DNA from: Cyanobium sp. C1_MAG_00004
GTDB taxonomy: Bacteria > Cyanobacteriota > Cyanobacteriia > PCC-6307 > Cyanobiaceae
Assembly: GCA_027486935.1 (NCBI GenBank)
Contig: JAIXOF010000121.1
Location: 1-35,371 of the forward strand
Reading direction: 5' to 3'
DNA: 35,371 nucleotides
Of the stretch, positions 8,637-17,378 are shown piece by piece. A program made the translations under genes and the position numbers. Numbering within the stretch: the stretch's first letter is position 1; each line of letters opens with the position of its first letter. The notes beneath the pieces were generated by a model. The model did no database searches. It was not told where the DNA came from and saw only the letters and a list, made by a program, of their open reading frames with translations.

Positions 8637-9793
8637 CGGCCGATGCGCGCAGCGCCGGCTTCGAGCTGCTCGACCGGATGCACCAGTGCCAGTCGCAGCC
8701 AGCCTTCGCCGCCGGGGCCAAAGCCATTGCCAGGGGTCAGGGCCACCCCGGTGGCCTCGAGCAGCCGGGCGCAGAAGGTCTCCGAATCGAGCCCCTGGGC
8801 CCTGGCCACCGGCGGCAGGGGCAACCACAGGTACAAGGCCATCGAGGGCAGGGGCACCGGCCAACCCACCGCTTCGAGGGCTGCGGCCATGCGGTCGCGC
8901 CGCTCGCGGTAGGTGGCCCGCAGCTGTTCGGGCCAGTCACCGGCCTGTTCCAGGGCGGCGATGGCCCCGGCCTGCAGGGCCAGGGACTGGTTGAAATCCA
9001 CCACCCCCTTGAGCTGCCGCAGGGCGCTGATCAGCCCTTCGGCACCGATCGCAAAGGCCAGCCGGTACCCCCCCAGGCACCAGCTCTTGGAGAACGAAAA
9101 GAATTCAATGCCCACCTCTCGCCAGGCGGGGTTGCGCAACAGGGCCGGCGCCTCGCCGTCGAGGGCCAGATCCACATAGGGGTTGTCATGGGCCAGCACG
9201 CAGCCGTGCTGCAGGGCCTTGCTGACGGCTGCATCGACCCAGGCCTGCTCGCCGGTGGTGGCGGTGGGGTTGTGGGGAAAGCCCAGCACCATCAGCCGGA
9301 TGCGCGCCCAGGTGGCGTCATCGACGGCGTCAAAATCCGGTTTCCAGCCCTGCTCGGGCCGCAGGGGCAGCAGTACCGGTTCGGCCGACGCCAGGTGCAG
9401 CCCGCCCATGTGGGACGGGTAATAGGGGTCGAGCAGCAGCGCTGCCTCGCCCGGATTCAGCACCGCCAGGGGCAGGTGGGCCGTGCCCTCCTGGGATCCC
9501 ACCAGCAACAGCACCTCGCGCTCAGGATCAACGCTGGTGCCGAACCGGCGCTGGGCCCAGCGGGCCACCGCCTGGCGAAACGGGGCGGTGGCGGCATGCA
9601 GGCAGTAGGCCGCACTCTCGGGAGTGCCCAACTGGGCCTGCATCGCCGCGATCGCGACAGGGGGCGGCTGCAGATCGGTCGAGCCCAGTGACAGGTCGAG
9701 CAGGGCAGGCTCGCCCGCATAGGCGGCCTTGCGGCGGTCGTTGCGGGCGAAAACGCCGCTGCCGAGCCGCCCGACGCGCTCAGAGATGGGCAT
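8618..9793 (-). CDS. Class I/II PLP-dependent aminotransferase
   Basis: The 391-residue fold-type I aminotransferase has the glycine-rich SQEGTAHLPLA cofactor loop, PHNPTATT with Asn175, DNPY (Asp203, Tyr206), PLP lysine Lys236 in FFSFSKSWCLGGYRLAF, and a C-terminal WLRLALVHP holding the likely carboxylate-binding arginine. The family includes alanine, aspartate and LL-diaminopimelate aminotransferases, and the substrate cannot be set from sequence. The stop lies inside birA (19-bp overlap) and the start overlaps the thioredoxin gene by 14 bp, so trx, aminotransferase and birA form one tightly packed minus-strand unit. Confidence 0.9.
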   Translation of the reverse strand: MPISERVGRLGSGVFARNDRRKAAYAGEPALLDLSLGSTDLQPPPVAIAAMQAQLGTPESAAYCLHAATAPFRQAVARWAQRRFGTSVDPEREVLLLVGSQEGTAHLPLAVLNPGEAALLLDPYYPSHMGGLHLASAEPVLLPLRPEQGWKPDFDAVDDATWARIRLMVLGFPHNPTATTGEQAWVDAAVSKALQHGCVLAHDNPYVDLALDGEAPALLRNPAWREVGIEFFSFSKSWCLGGYRLAFAIGAEGLISALRQLKGVVDFNQSLALQAGAIAALEQAGDWPEQLRATYRERRDRMAAALEAVGWPVPLPSMALYLWLPLPPVARAQGLDSETFCARLLEATGVALTPGNGFGPGGEGWLRLALVHPVEQLEAGAARIGRWLASL

Positions 9794-10100
9794 CGAGGAA
9801 GGCCTTGAGCTGGGGCTGGGCCATGGCGCCCTCGTGGCGGGCGATTTCGGTGCCGCCGTTGAACACGATCAGGGCGGGCAGGCCCTGGATCCGGTGGGCG
9901 TCGCGGCTCAACGGATTGCCGTCGGCCTCCAGCTTGCCGACCGTCAGGCGGCCGGCGTATTCGCTGGCCGCCCAGTCCATCAGGGGTGCCATCAGCCGGC
10001 AGGGTCCGCACCACGAGGCCCACACATCGACGAGGACCGGGCCCTGGGCTTCCAGCACTTCGGACTGGAAGTTGGCATCGGTGAACTCGGCGACAGCCAC
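9780..10100 (-). CDS. Thioredoxin
   Basis: The 106-residue protein is a single thioredoxin domain with the active site WASWCGPCRLMAPLM (Cys31 and Cys34) and a cis-proline region LPALIVFNGG. It is a cytoplasmic disulfide reductase. The sequence between the active site and the cis-proline (KLEADGNPLSRDAHRIQGLP) departs from standard m-type thioredoxins, so it is probably a secondary thioredoxin rather than the main TrxA. It is the upstream member of the trx-aminotransferase-birA unit, and VIPP1 lies 67 bp further upstream on the same strand. Confidence 0.92.
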   Translation of the reverse strand: MAVAEFTDANFQSEVLEAQGPVLVDVWASWCGPCRLMAPLMDWAASEYAGRLTVGKLEADGNPLSRDAHRIQGLPALIVFNGGTEIARHEGAMAQPQLKAFLDAHL

Positions 10101-10167
10101 GGCAGACAGGGGAACCAGTGGGGCGATTGTATGGAGGCGGGGCCTGCCCGCGCTGTGGACCTGGGGC

Positions 10168-10914
10168 TCAGAGTTTGTCGATTGAGCGCTTCAGAGCCTC
10201 GAGCTCCGGGTCCACCTCGCTCACCTTGACCGGCTCCAGCTGGGGGGCGGCCGGGGTGCCGGCCAGGCGGTTCTTCAGGGCCGCCAGCTCGTCATCCACC
10301 TCGGGCGCCCCCTCGAGGGCGGCGAACTGGCTTTCCAGATCGGCACCCGCCAGCTCGGCAGCGGCCTGGCTGCGGGCCTCGAGCGCTTCCACCTTCTCTT
10401 CCATGCGCTCGAAGGCGGCCATCGAGGTGTTGGTGCCGAGGCTGCCGACGGCGCTCTGCAGCTGCTCCTGGGCCTGGGCCGCCTGGGCCCGGGCCTTGAG
10501 CATGTCCTTTTTGGTCTTGGCCTCGGCGATCTTGCCCTCCAGGGCCACCAGGCTCTTTTTGAGCTGGTCGACCTGGCCGGCCTGGCTCTGCAGCTGGGTG
10601 TTGAGGGCGGTGGCGGTGTCCTGGCAGGTCTTGCGGCGGCTCAGGGCCTCGCGGGCCAGGTCTTCCTCACCCTTTTTGAGGGCCAGTTCGGCCCGTTCGT
10701 ACCAGGTCTTGGCCTGGGCATCGGCCTGTTCGGCCTGGTTCTGGATGCGCTTCTGGCTGGCGATGGCGGTGGCCACGGCCTGGCGCAGCTTGATCAGGTC
10801 CGCCTGCATGTCGGCGACCGACTGATCGAGGATCTTGGCCGGATCTTCCATGGCACCGACCACCGCATTGGCGTTGGAGCGGATCAGGCGGCTGAGGCGG
10901 TCAAAGAAGCCCAT
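10168..10914 (-). CDS. vipp1: VIPP1/IM30, ESCRT-III-like membrane protein (PspA family)
   Basis: The 248-residue protein is almost entirely helical. It has an amphipathic first helix, MGFFDRLSRLIRSNANAVVG, then long coiled-coil helices (about 25-190) rich in Gln, Ala, Lys and Glu. A C-terminal extension ends EVDPELEALKRSIDKL. That extra helix separates VIPP1/IM30 from PspA. VIPP1 forms rings and rods on thylakoid and plasma membranes and is needed for thylakoid upkeep. No psp regulators are nearby, as expected in cyanobacteria. Confidence 0.93.
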   Translation of the reverse strand: MGFFDRLSRLIRSNANAVVGAMEDPAKILDQSVADMQADLIKLRQAVATAIASQKRIQNQAEQADAQAKTWYERAELALKKGEEDLAREALSRRKTCQDTATALNTQLQSQAGQVDQLKKSLVALEGKIAEAKTKKDMLKARAQAAQAQEQLQSAVGSLGTNTSMAAFERMEEKVEALEARSQAAAELAGADLESQFAALEGAPEVDDELAALKNRLAGTPAAPQLEPVKVSEVDPELEALKRSIDKL

Positions 10915-11013
10915 CGGAGACGGCGGAGGCAGGGGCAGATGCAGAGGCCGAGGGTAGCCAGGCCGTGCGGCGTTTCACCAGCGCAAAGCGCGCACGCTCG
11001 ATAAGGTTGCCCC

Positions 11014-11562
11014 ATGGCCCAGGCGTCCCGCCAGCAGACCCGTCAGATCGGCAACCTGGCCTTGCTGGTGGCGGCGCCTCGCCCGCCGGCGGCGCCCCTG
11101 GCCGACTGTCTGGGGGACCTGCAGCGCAGCTGGCAGCGGGGCGGTCACCTGGCTGCCCTGTGGCAGGCCTGGCCCAAGGCCTGCGGCCCCCAGCTGGCTC
11201 CCCATTGCCGGCCGCTGCGCCTGCAGGGCGGTCTGCTGACCGTTGGCGCCGCCCCCGGACCCTGGCTGCAGGCTCTGCAGTACAACCGCCACCAGCTGCT
11301 GGCGGCACTGCGGGTCGCCGGCTTTCAACTGCGGGACCTGCGCATCGAACAGGCCCGGCCCCTGGCTGACGCCGGGGCCGATGGGGCGGCGGCGGCCCAG
11401 GCCTGGAGCTGCCATCCCAGCCGCGCCGACGTGCACGGCATGGCCACCTGTCCCGCCTGCGGCAGCCCCGCCCCCGCCGGCGAAATGGCCCGCTGGGGCC
11501 ATTGCAGCTTTTGTCGCCGCCAGAGCCTGCAGGCCGCTGCGGCTCAGGCGGCTGCTCAGTAG
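11014..11562 (+). CDS. DUF721/DciA-like protein with C-terminal zinc ribbon
   Basis: The 182-residue protein starts at ATG 11014 and is divergent from vipp1. Residues about 30-112 match the DUF721/DciA fold: a helix with WQRGGHLAALWQAWPKACGP, then a strand-rich part with LLTVGAAPGPWLQALQYNRH. DciA is the ancestral loader of the replicative helicase DnaB. The C-terminal part adds a four-cysteine zinc ribbon, CPACG (Cys146/149) and CSFC (Cys164/167), absent from standard DciA. The last 7 bp overlap the convergent glycosyltransferase gene. The DUF721 call is good; replication function is inferred. Confidence 0.78.
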   Translation: MAQASRQQTRQIGNLALLVAAPRPPAAPLADCLGDLQRSWQRGGHLAALWQAWPKACGPQLAPHCRPLRLQGGLLTVGAAPGPWLQALQYNRHQLLAALRVAGFQLRDLRIEQARPLADAGADGAAAAQAWSCHPSRADVHGMATCPACGSPAPAGEMARWGHCSFCRRQSLQAAAAQAAAQ

Positions 11563-13397
11563 CGCTCGGGCCGGGGCTCCTGCCAGCGGGGCCGTATTCC
11601 GCCTTGGGCCAGCTGGGCGGCCCGACGCTCCAGGGCGCTGCGCTCGAGCCGCCACAGCCGGTACAGCCCGGCCTGGGCCAGGGTGGTGGGGGCCAGCCCC
11701 TGCCAGTGGGGCAGGGCGGCTGTGCGCGCGTCGATCACCACCAGCACGGTGGGCTGCTGGCTGGCTGGGCTGGGGGTCTGCCCCCGGCGCCGTTCGCGTT
11801 GCAGCCGGTCGGCCAGGTTGGCCAGGTCGGTCGGCTCGTTGCCCTCGTAGAGCACCACCCGGCGGCTGTAGTAGTGCAGCGATGGCTTGAGGATCCCGAC
11901 CATCGCCAGTGACTCGTCGGGCCTGCGGTGCTGGACCGCCGCCGCGGCCATCTGGCGCACGGGCAGGGCCCGCAGGCGATCGCCCAGCGTCCACGCAGGT
12001 TGCAGGGCCAGCAGGGCAAAGCCCACCAGCGGCAGTTGCAGGGCCAGCAGCCGGCCGGGACCCCCCGATTCCGGCGGCAACAGTTTTGGCAGCAGGTTTG
12101 GCAGCAGCATCAGCAGCAGGGGCAGCAGCGCCGCCAGGCCCCAGCACAGGGCGGCCCGCTGCAGGCTGCCGCTGGCCAGCACGTCGGCGGCCAGGGTCGG
12201 CATTTCGGGGTCGCTGACGATCCCGAACCACAGCGGTGACAGGGCCAGCGCCAGGGCGATCCCGGCCGCCAGGGCCAGGCTCAGGCCCCAGGCCAGCCGG
12301 GCTGGGCGCTGGGCTGGGTGCTGGGCGGCCAGGGCGATCAGCAGGCCCGCCGCCGGCGTGGCCGGGATCCAGTAGCTCGGCAGCTTGGTGGCGGCGGTGG
12401 TGAAGAACGCCAGCACCACCAGCAACCAGCAGGCCGCCAGCCGCCCCAGCGACTGATCGGGTGGTCGGGCGCCCCCCTTCAGGGCCCGCCCCAGCCCCAG
12501 CAGCAGCAGCGGCGTGACCGGCAGGCTGGCAGCCACCAGGATTGGCCCAAAGAACCACCACGGCTGCAGGTGGTCGTTGACCACCGCGGTGAACCGCTGC
12601 AGGTTGTGATAGCCGAAAAAGCTGTTCCAGTAGGGCCTGCCCTCCACCAGCAGCTCGGCGAGGTACCAGGGCAGCGCCACCGCCGCCGTCAGCGCCAGGC
12701 CCGGGCCCGCCCGCAACCCCCGCAGCTGCGTCCCCAGTTCGCCCTGACTCAGGGCAAAGGCCAGCAGGCTCAGACCCACCAGCACCACCGCCACCGGCCC
12801 TTTGGCCAGCACCGCCAGCCCCAGCACCAGCCAGCCGCACCACCAGCCGCGCCAACCCCGTTGGCTGTCGCTTTGGCGGCGGGCCTGGGCCTGCCAGAAC
12901 AGCAGCAGGCTGATGCTCACCAGCGCTGAAAACAGGGCATCGCTGACCGGCAGCCGTCCCCAGACCAGGTTCAACGGTGACAGGGCATAGGCCAGGGCAG
13001 CGCCCAGGGCCACCAGTTGGCTGGCCAGGCTGCCGCGGCGCAGACCGGCCTGGGGCCAGCGCTGCAGGGTCGCCGCCAGGGTCACCATCACGGCGATCGT
13101 GGCCAGGGCCGAGGGCAGCCCTGCCGCCCAGGTGCCCAGCGGATTCCAGCTGCTCTGGCCCGGCAGCAGGTACCCCAGCCCCATCAGCCAGTACACCAGC
13201 GGCGGCTTGTCATACCGGGGCAGGCCGTTGACCCGCGGCGTCAGCCAGTCGCCGGTTTCGGCCATCGCCCGGGCCGAGGCCGCAAACAGCGGCGGCGTCT
13301 CATCAACCAGGCCGCTGTGGCCCAGTCCCCTGAGCAGCAATAGGGCCCCCAGCCCCAGGCAGACCAACAGCACCCAGTGGCGACGCAGCAGGCTCAC
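11556..13397 (-). CDS. ArnT/PMT-type membrane glycosyltransferase
   Basis: The 613-residue protein has about 10-12 hydrophobic helices from the N-terminus (RRHWVLLVCLGLGALLLL) to about residue 480, then a soluble C-terminal part. The first periplasmic loop carries LVDETPPLFAASARAM, TGDWLTPRVNG and YDKPPLVYW, the acidic residue plus DKPPL pattern of ArnT-like family 83/39 glycosyltransferases, which use polyprenyl-phosphate sugars at the outer face of the cytoplasmic membrane. The acceptor (lipid A, glycan or protein) cannot be read. Its start overlaps the stop of the next glycosyltransferase by 4 bp, making an envelope-sugar operon with the EamA transporter. Confidence 0.88.
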   Translation of the reverse strand: MSLLRRHWVLLVCLGLGALLLLRGLGHSGLVDETPPLFAASARAMAETGDWLTPRVNGLPRYDKPPLVYWLMGLGYLLPGQSSWNPLGTWAAGLPSALATIAVMVTLAATLQRWPQAGLRRGSLASQLVALGAALAYALSPLNLVWGRLPVSDALFSALVSISLLLFWQAQARRQSDSQRGWRGWWCGWLVLGLAVLAKGPVAVVLVGLSLLAFALSQGELGTQLRGLRAGPGLALTAAVALPWYLAELLVEGRPYWNSFFGYHNLQRFTAVVNDHLQPWWFFGPILVAASLPVTPLLLLGLGRALKGGARPPDQSLGRLAACWLLVVLAFFTTAATKLPSYWIPATPAAGLLIALAAQHPAQRPARLAWGLSLALAAGIALALALSPLWFGIVSDPEMPTLAADVLASGSLQRAALCWGLAALLPLLLMLLPNLLPKLLPPESGGPGRLLALQLPLVGFALLALQPAWTLGDRLRALPVRQMAAAAVQHRRPDESLAMVGILKPSLHYYSRRVVLYEGNEPTDLANLADRLQRERRRGQTPSPASQQPTVLVVIDARTAALPHWQGLAPTTLAQAGLYRLWRLERSALERRAAQLAQGGIRPRWQEPRPERY

Positions 13398-14458
13398 AGC
13401 AGGCCCCCAAGCCAGATCTCGACCCGCTGGGCAAACCCCGCTAGCGAGCAGTGCTGTTCGGCCCAGCGGCGGCAGGCGGCCCGATCGACCGCCAGGGCCC
13501 GGCGGCAGGCCGCCACCAGCTCTTGCACATCGTCAGGGACGGCCAGGGCGCCGTTGACGCCCTCGTGCACCAGCTCGCCAGGGCCGCCCCGGGCATAGGT
13601 GGCCACCGGCACGCCACAGGCGAAGGCCTCGACCACCACATTGCCGAACGCCTCGTTCCATTTGGGGGTGTTGAGCAGGGCGCGGCAGTGGCCCAGTTCG
13701 GCCTGCAGGTCTGTCGCTTCCAGAAAGCCCCGCCAGATCAGGGTGCCGGCCGGAACCGAGGCCTCCACCCGGGCGGCGTACTCCCGGTCCTCGACCAGGC
13801 CCATCACCACCAGGGGCAGGCCCAGCTGGGCGGCGGCGGCGGCGGCGTCCTCGAGTCCCTTTTCGGGGGCCACCCGGCCGGCCCAGCCCAGTTGGTTTCG
13901 CGGCTGAAGGCTCAGGGGATAGCGCTCCAGGTCAAAGCCATTGCCCAGCAGGAACGGTGGCTGGCTCAGTTCAAAGTCGGACGCCTGGCTGGCGCTGTGA
14001 AAGGCCAGATGGCCCGGGTGGCTGGCGCTGATCCGGGCGATCACCCGGTCCATGGCGGTGCTGACCGAACCCATGCTCACCAGGTGGGCCAGCGGGGTCT
14101 GACTCAAGGGGGTGAGCCACAGGGGCAGCCAGTCGTAACCCAGGTTGAGCAGCACGTCGAATTGGTCCTGGGCCTCGAGGGCCCGCTGCCACAGGTTGGC
14201 CAGCAGGCTGTCGGCGGGCAGCTGCACCGGGGTGTCGCGGTTCAGGTGCTGCCAGCTGGGTTGATCGTCGCCGCAGGCCGTCCACAGCTGGGCCTGCTCG
14301 CAGCCGCCGGGCAGCTGCGAGCCGCTGCCGGCCAGCACGGTGATGCGGTGCCCTCGGGCCAGCAGGCCGCTGACCAGAGACGCCAGCGTCCGTTCAACGC
14401 CGCCGCCGCGGCCGCTGCCCAGGCTGCCGACCGGGGTGCTCACCACCAGCAGGTTCAT
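13394..14458 (-). CDS. Family 4 glycosyltransferase
   Basis: The frame is open upstream, but ATG at 14458 gives a proper N-terminal Rossmann fold (MNLLVVSTPVGSLGSGRGGG, the nucleotide-sugar glycine loop) and a 354-residue GT-B enzyme. The C-terminal donor domain has WAGRVAPEKGLEDA, with the conserved Arg and Lys, and NEAFGNVVVEAFACGVPV, the E-X7-E motif. It is a retaining cytoplasmic glycosyltransferase of unknown sugar specificity. The start overlaps the stop of the EamA transporter by 4 bases, and its stop overlaps the ArnT-type gene, so the three are co-translated. Confidence 0.9.
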   Translation of the reverse strand: MNLLVVSTPVGSLGSGRGGGVERTLASLVSGLLARGHRITVLAGSGSQLPGGCEQAQLWTACGDDQPSWQHLNRDTPVQLPADSLLANLWQRALEAQDQFDVLLNLGYDWLPLWLTPLSQTPLAHLVSMGSVSTAMDRVIARISASHPGHLAFHSASQASDFELSQPPFLLGNGFDLERYPLSLQPRNQLGWAGRVAPEKGLEDAAAAAAQLGLPLVVMGLVEDREYAARVEASVPAGTLIWRGFLEATDLQAELGHCRALLNTPKWNEAFGNVVVEAFACGVPVATYARGGPGELVHEGVNGALAVPDDVQELVAACRRALAVDRAACRRWAEQHCSLAGFAQRVEIWLGGLL

Positions 14459-15405
14459 GGCCTTGGCTCCCACAGCACCTGGCGGCGATTGATCAGCACC
14501 ACGCTGACCAGGGCCACCGCCGTGCCCAGCCACTGCAGCGGCTCCAGCCGCTCATGCAGCAGCAGCACCCCGGTCAGCAGGGCAAACACCGGCGTCAAAA
14601 AGGTCAGGGCGCTGAAGCCGGTCAGATCACCGCTGCTGGCAAACCAGAAGAACAGCCCGTAGGCCAGGGCGCTGCCCAGCACCGAGGCGTAGGCCATCAG
14701 CCCCCATTGCTGCAATGACCAGTGGGGCAGCAGCTGCTGGACATCGCCGCCGGTAGCCAGCAGCAGCAGCGGCAGGCTGCCCAGCAGCATGTGCCAGCCG
14801 GTGACCGCCACCGGGTCGCTGTGGCGGCTCGCATAGCGGCAGAGCACGGTGCCGGCGGCCATCGCCGCCGCCGCCCCCAGCATCCACAGCTCGCCATGGC
14901 TCAGGGCCTGTTGATCGAGTACCGGGGGGCCCTGCAACCACCACTGCTGCAGCAGCCCCGCCGGCAGGCCCAAGCAGACGATGCCCAGCAGACCCAGCAG
15001 CAGCCCCAACCAGCCGACCGGGTTGATCGCCTCACCAAACAGGCCGCGGGCCAGCAGGGCCACCAGCAGCGGTTGCGAATCGATCAGCACCGAGCCCAGA
15101 CCGGCGCCGGTCTGGCTCAGGCCGCGGGCCAGCAGCGCCTGAAACACCGCGCCATCCACCAGCGAGAACAGCGCCAGCCAGAGCCAGTCCCGGCGGTCCA
15201 CCTGCCAGGGGCGGCGCAGCAGCACCACCGCCAGCAGGACCACCAGCGAGGCCGGCAGCAGCCGCAGGCTGGCCACCAGCAGCGGTGTGGCCTCGTCGAG
15301 CAACGGTTTCATCGCGGCCATGGCGGTGCCCCAGAGGGCAAATGGCAGCACCATCGCCATGGGCCGCAGCAGCGCCGCGGCGCCCGCCGGTGGGGGCTCT
15401 GTCAT
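14455..15405 (-). CDS. EamA/DMT-family membrane transporter
   Basis: ATG at 15405 gives 316 residues with ten predicted hydrophobic helices in two related halves, as in the drug/metabolite transporter superfamily (two EamA domains). Typical sequences are FALWGTAMAAMKPLL in helix 1 and ALTFLTPVFALLTGVLLLHE at the end of the second repeat. The substrate is unknown; the family covers amino acids, nucleotide sugars and others. It is first in a minus-strand operon with two glycosyltransferases, so it may export or supply an envelope component, but this is inferred from context only. Confidence 0.88.
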   Translation of the reverse strand: MTEPPPAGAAALLRPMAMVLPFALWGTAMAAMKPLLDEATPLLVASLRLLPASLVVLLAVVLLRRPWQVDRRDWLWLALFSLVDGAVFQALLARGLSQTGAGLGSVLIDSQPLLVALLARGLFGEAINPVGWLGLLLGLLGIVCLGLPAGLLQQWWLQGPPVLDQQALSHGELWMLGAAAAMAAGTVLCRYASRHSDPVAVTGWHMLLGSLPLLLLATGGDVQQLLPHWSLQQWGLMAYASVLGSALAYGLFFWFASSGDLTGFSALTFLTPVFALLTGVLLLHERLEPLQWLGTAVALVSVVLINRRQVLWEPRP

Positions 15406-15466
15406 CGGCGTCGGCCTGGCCAGCTGCAGGCTTCTTTTTAAGATCCAGCGATTGCAGTCTGTGCAG

Positions 15467-16279
15467 ATGCCCTGGCCCTGGCGCCGCAAAGCCAAACGCA
15501 CCCTGGCGCGCATCGCCATTGAGGGTCCGATCGCCGGCCCCACCCGCAAGCGGGTGCTCAAAGCCCTGCGCCAGGTCGAGCAGCGCGAGTGCCCGGCCCT
15601 GCTGCTGCGCATCGACAGCCCCGGTGGCACCGTCGGCGACAGCCAGGAGATCCATGCCGCCATCACCCGGCTGCGGGCCAAGGGGTGTCGCGTGGTGGCC
15701 AGCTTCGGCAACATTTCGGCCTCAGGCGGCGTCTACATCGGGGTGGCCGCCGAGCGCATCGTCGCCAATGCGGGCACGATCACAGGGTCGATCGGCGTGA
15801 TTCTGCGGGGCAACAACCTGTCCAAGCTGCTGGAGCGCATCGGCATCCAGTTCGAGACCGTCAAGAGCGGCCTCTACAAGGACATTCTTTCGCCCGACCG
15901 CTCCCTGAGCGAGGGCGAACGCCAGCTGCTGCAAGAGTTGATCGACGCCAGCTACGGCCAGTTCGTCACCGCCGTCGCCCAGGGCCGCAACCTCGATGAA
16001 GCCGCGGTGCGCGACTTTGCCGACGGGCGGGTGTTCACCGGGGCCCAGGCCCTGGGCCTGGGCCTGATCGACCAGCTGGGGGACGAGGACGCTGCCCGGC
16101 GTCTGGCCGCCGAGCTGGCCGGGCTCGATCCCGACAAGACCCGGCCGGTGACCTTTGGTCGCCCCACCAAGCGCCTGGGGGGCCTGGTTCCCGGTCGGGC
16201 CCTGTGGACGTCGCTATCGCAGGGGCTCTGCCTGGAGCTCGCCTGGAGCGGACAGCCCCTGTGGCTGTATCGCCCATGA
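15467..16279 (+). CDS. sppA: Signal peptide peptidase SppA-type serine protease (short form)
   Basis: The 270-residue S49 family protease starts at ATG 15467 with MPWPWRRKAKRTLARIAIEG. LLRIDSPGGTVGDSQ forms the oxyanion region, the nucleophile is Ser86 in NISASGGVYIG, and the general base is Lys138 in KSGLYKDILSP. It matches the short, single-domain SppA that cleaves remnant signal peptides in the membrane. There is no strong N-terminal membrane segment in the chosen frame, unlike many SppA proteins, so it may associate peripherally. The stop overlaps aroH (ATGA). It is divergent from the EamA transporter, with a 61-bp shared promoter region. Confidence 0.92.
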   Translation: MPWPWRRKAKRTLARIAIEGPIAGPTRKRVLKALRQVEQRECPALLLRIDSPGGTVGDSQEIHAAITRLRAKGCRVVASFGNISASGGVYIGVAAERIVANAGTITGSIGVILRGNNLSKLLERIGIQFETVKSGLYKDILSPDRSLSEGERQLLQELIDASYGQFVTAVAQGRNLDEAAVRDFADGRVFTGAQALGLGLIDQLGDEDAARRLAAELAGLDPDKTRPVTFGRPTKRLGGLVPGRALWTSLSQGLCLELAWSGQPLWLYRP

Positions 16280-16644
16280 CCCTGCAACTGCGGGCCCTGC
16301 GCGGGGCCACGACCACCACGGCGAACACGGCGGCCGCGATCGCCGAGGCGGTCGAAGAGCTGGTGGCAGCCCTGATGGAGCGCAACGGACTGAGCGCCGA
16401 CCGGCTGCTGTCGGTGACGTTTTCGGCCACGGCCGATCTCGATGCCTGTTTCCCGGCGGCGATTGCCCGGCGGCTGCAGGGCTGGGACGGTGTCGCCCTG
16501 CTCGACTGCCAGCAGATGGCTGTGCAAGGCGATCTGCCCCGTTGCATCCGGCTGCTGGCCCATGCCTGGCTCGACCCGGCCGACCAGCCCGTGCACCCAT
16601 ACCTGCGGGCGGCCGCGGGCCTGCGGCCCGATCGCGCCAGCTAG
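16276..16644 (+). CDS. aroH: Monofunctional chorismate mutase, AroH class
   Basis: The 122-residue protein converts chorismate to prephenate for phenylalanine and tyrosine synthesis. It has the AroH start LRALRGATTTTANTAAAI (Arg9 equals the substrate-binding Arg7 of Bacillus subtilis AroH), TFSATADLDACFPA, LLDCQQMAVQGDLPRCIRLL with Arg92 as the key transition-state arginine, and HPYLRAAAGLRPD at the C-terminus. At the position of the catalytic glutamate of the Bacillus enzyme (Glu78) there is Gln80. The ATG overlaps the sppA stop by 4 bases. Confidence 0.93.
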   Translation: MTLQLRALRGATTTTANTAAAIAEAVEELVAALMERNGLSADRLLSVTFSATADLDACFPAAIARRLQGWDGVALLDCQQMAVQGDLPRCIRLLAHAWLDPADQPVHPYLRAAAGLRPDRAS

Positions 16645-16657
16645 CCGGCCGGCCACT

Positions 16658-16682
16658 GGCCCCGGGCAGGGGCGCCGGGGCC
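16658..16682 (+). terminator. GC-rich hairpin after aroH
   Basis: A perfect 8-bp inverted repeat (GGCCCCGG / CCGGGGCC) with a 9-nt loop starts 14 bp after the aroH stop. There is no T-run behind it, so it is a weak candidate for an intrinsic terminator and may instead stabilise the 3' end of the mRNA. Confidence 0.4.
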
Positions 16683-16713
16683 CCTTGAGAATGGACGCAC
16701 ACCGGTGATCCCC

Positions 16714-17328
16714 ATGTCGGCCCGTTCCCTGATCCACCGCCTGCTGCGCCGCCGCCGTCTGGTTACGATCGGTGGTGCCGTGCTGGCCGCAACCCTGGCT
16801 GCAGCAGGGGCCATGGGGCCGGCCAGCGCCCCCCAGGCCCTGGCCCAGAGCACACCCAGCCTGATGGAGTTTCGCTGGGACAACACCCGCGATTACCGCA
16901 AGCTGTACTACTTCGTCAGCGATGCGGCGCGGCTGAAGCGCGCTGAGTATTACTTCATTCTCAGGCCCAAGGACCGCAAGACGGCGATCCTCAAACTGAG
17001 CATCACGATCCCGCCCTATTTCGACGCCCAGATCGATCCCAAGCGGATCAAACTCTGCAAGATGTCTGAAGGGGGCATGTTGTCGCGCACCCGTTGCCTC
17101 GAGCAGATCCCGGCCACGATCGAGCTGGCCAGTGGTGGCAAGGCGATCGATGTCTTTCCTGACACGCCCGTCTCCGACAAGGGCACGATCGGGGTGTACA
17201 TGCCCATCTTCAACCCGTTCAACATCGGCATGTATCAGTTCAACGCCCTGGCCCAGGCCCCTGGCGATGTGCCGGTGGCCGGTTATCTGGGCAGCTGGCT
17301 GATTGAGATCGATCCCGGCAATAACTGA
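16714..17328 (+). CDS. DUF2808 secreted protein
   Basis: The 204-residue protein has a basic N-terminus, a hydrophobic stretch (VTIGGAVLAATLAAAGAMG) and a probable cleavage near PQALAQ-ST, so it is exported. The mature part (FRWDNTRDYRKLYYFVSD, YYFILRPKDRKTAILKLSIT, GTIGVYMPIFNPFNIGMYQF) matches the cyanobacterial DUF2808 family, whose function is not established. ATG at 16714 is chosen; GTG at 16705 is equally possible. It lies just upstream of rpmH on the same strand. Confidence 0.82.
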   Translation: MSARSLIHRLLRRRRLVTIGGAVLAATLAAAGAMGPASAPQALAQSTPSLMEFRWDNTRDYRKLYYFVSDAARLKRAEYYFILRPKDRKTAILKLSITIPPYFDAQIDPKRIKLCKMSEGGMLSRTRCLEQIPATIELASGGKAIDVFPDTPVSDKGTIGVYMPIFNPFNIGMYQFNALAQAPGDVPVAGYLGSWLIEIDPGNN

Positions 17329-17378
17329 GCGCCACCGCCTGATAAATTTGCCCACTGGCCGCGTCCGCAGACACTCCC

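Noticed and set aside
10975-12855. 626-codon minus-strand frame overlapping the glycosyltransferase and DciA-like genes
   Set aside because: It is rich in Gly, Ala, Pro and Arg without domains. High GC leaves false frames open; the glycosyltransferase in another frame has a clear family match.
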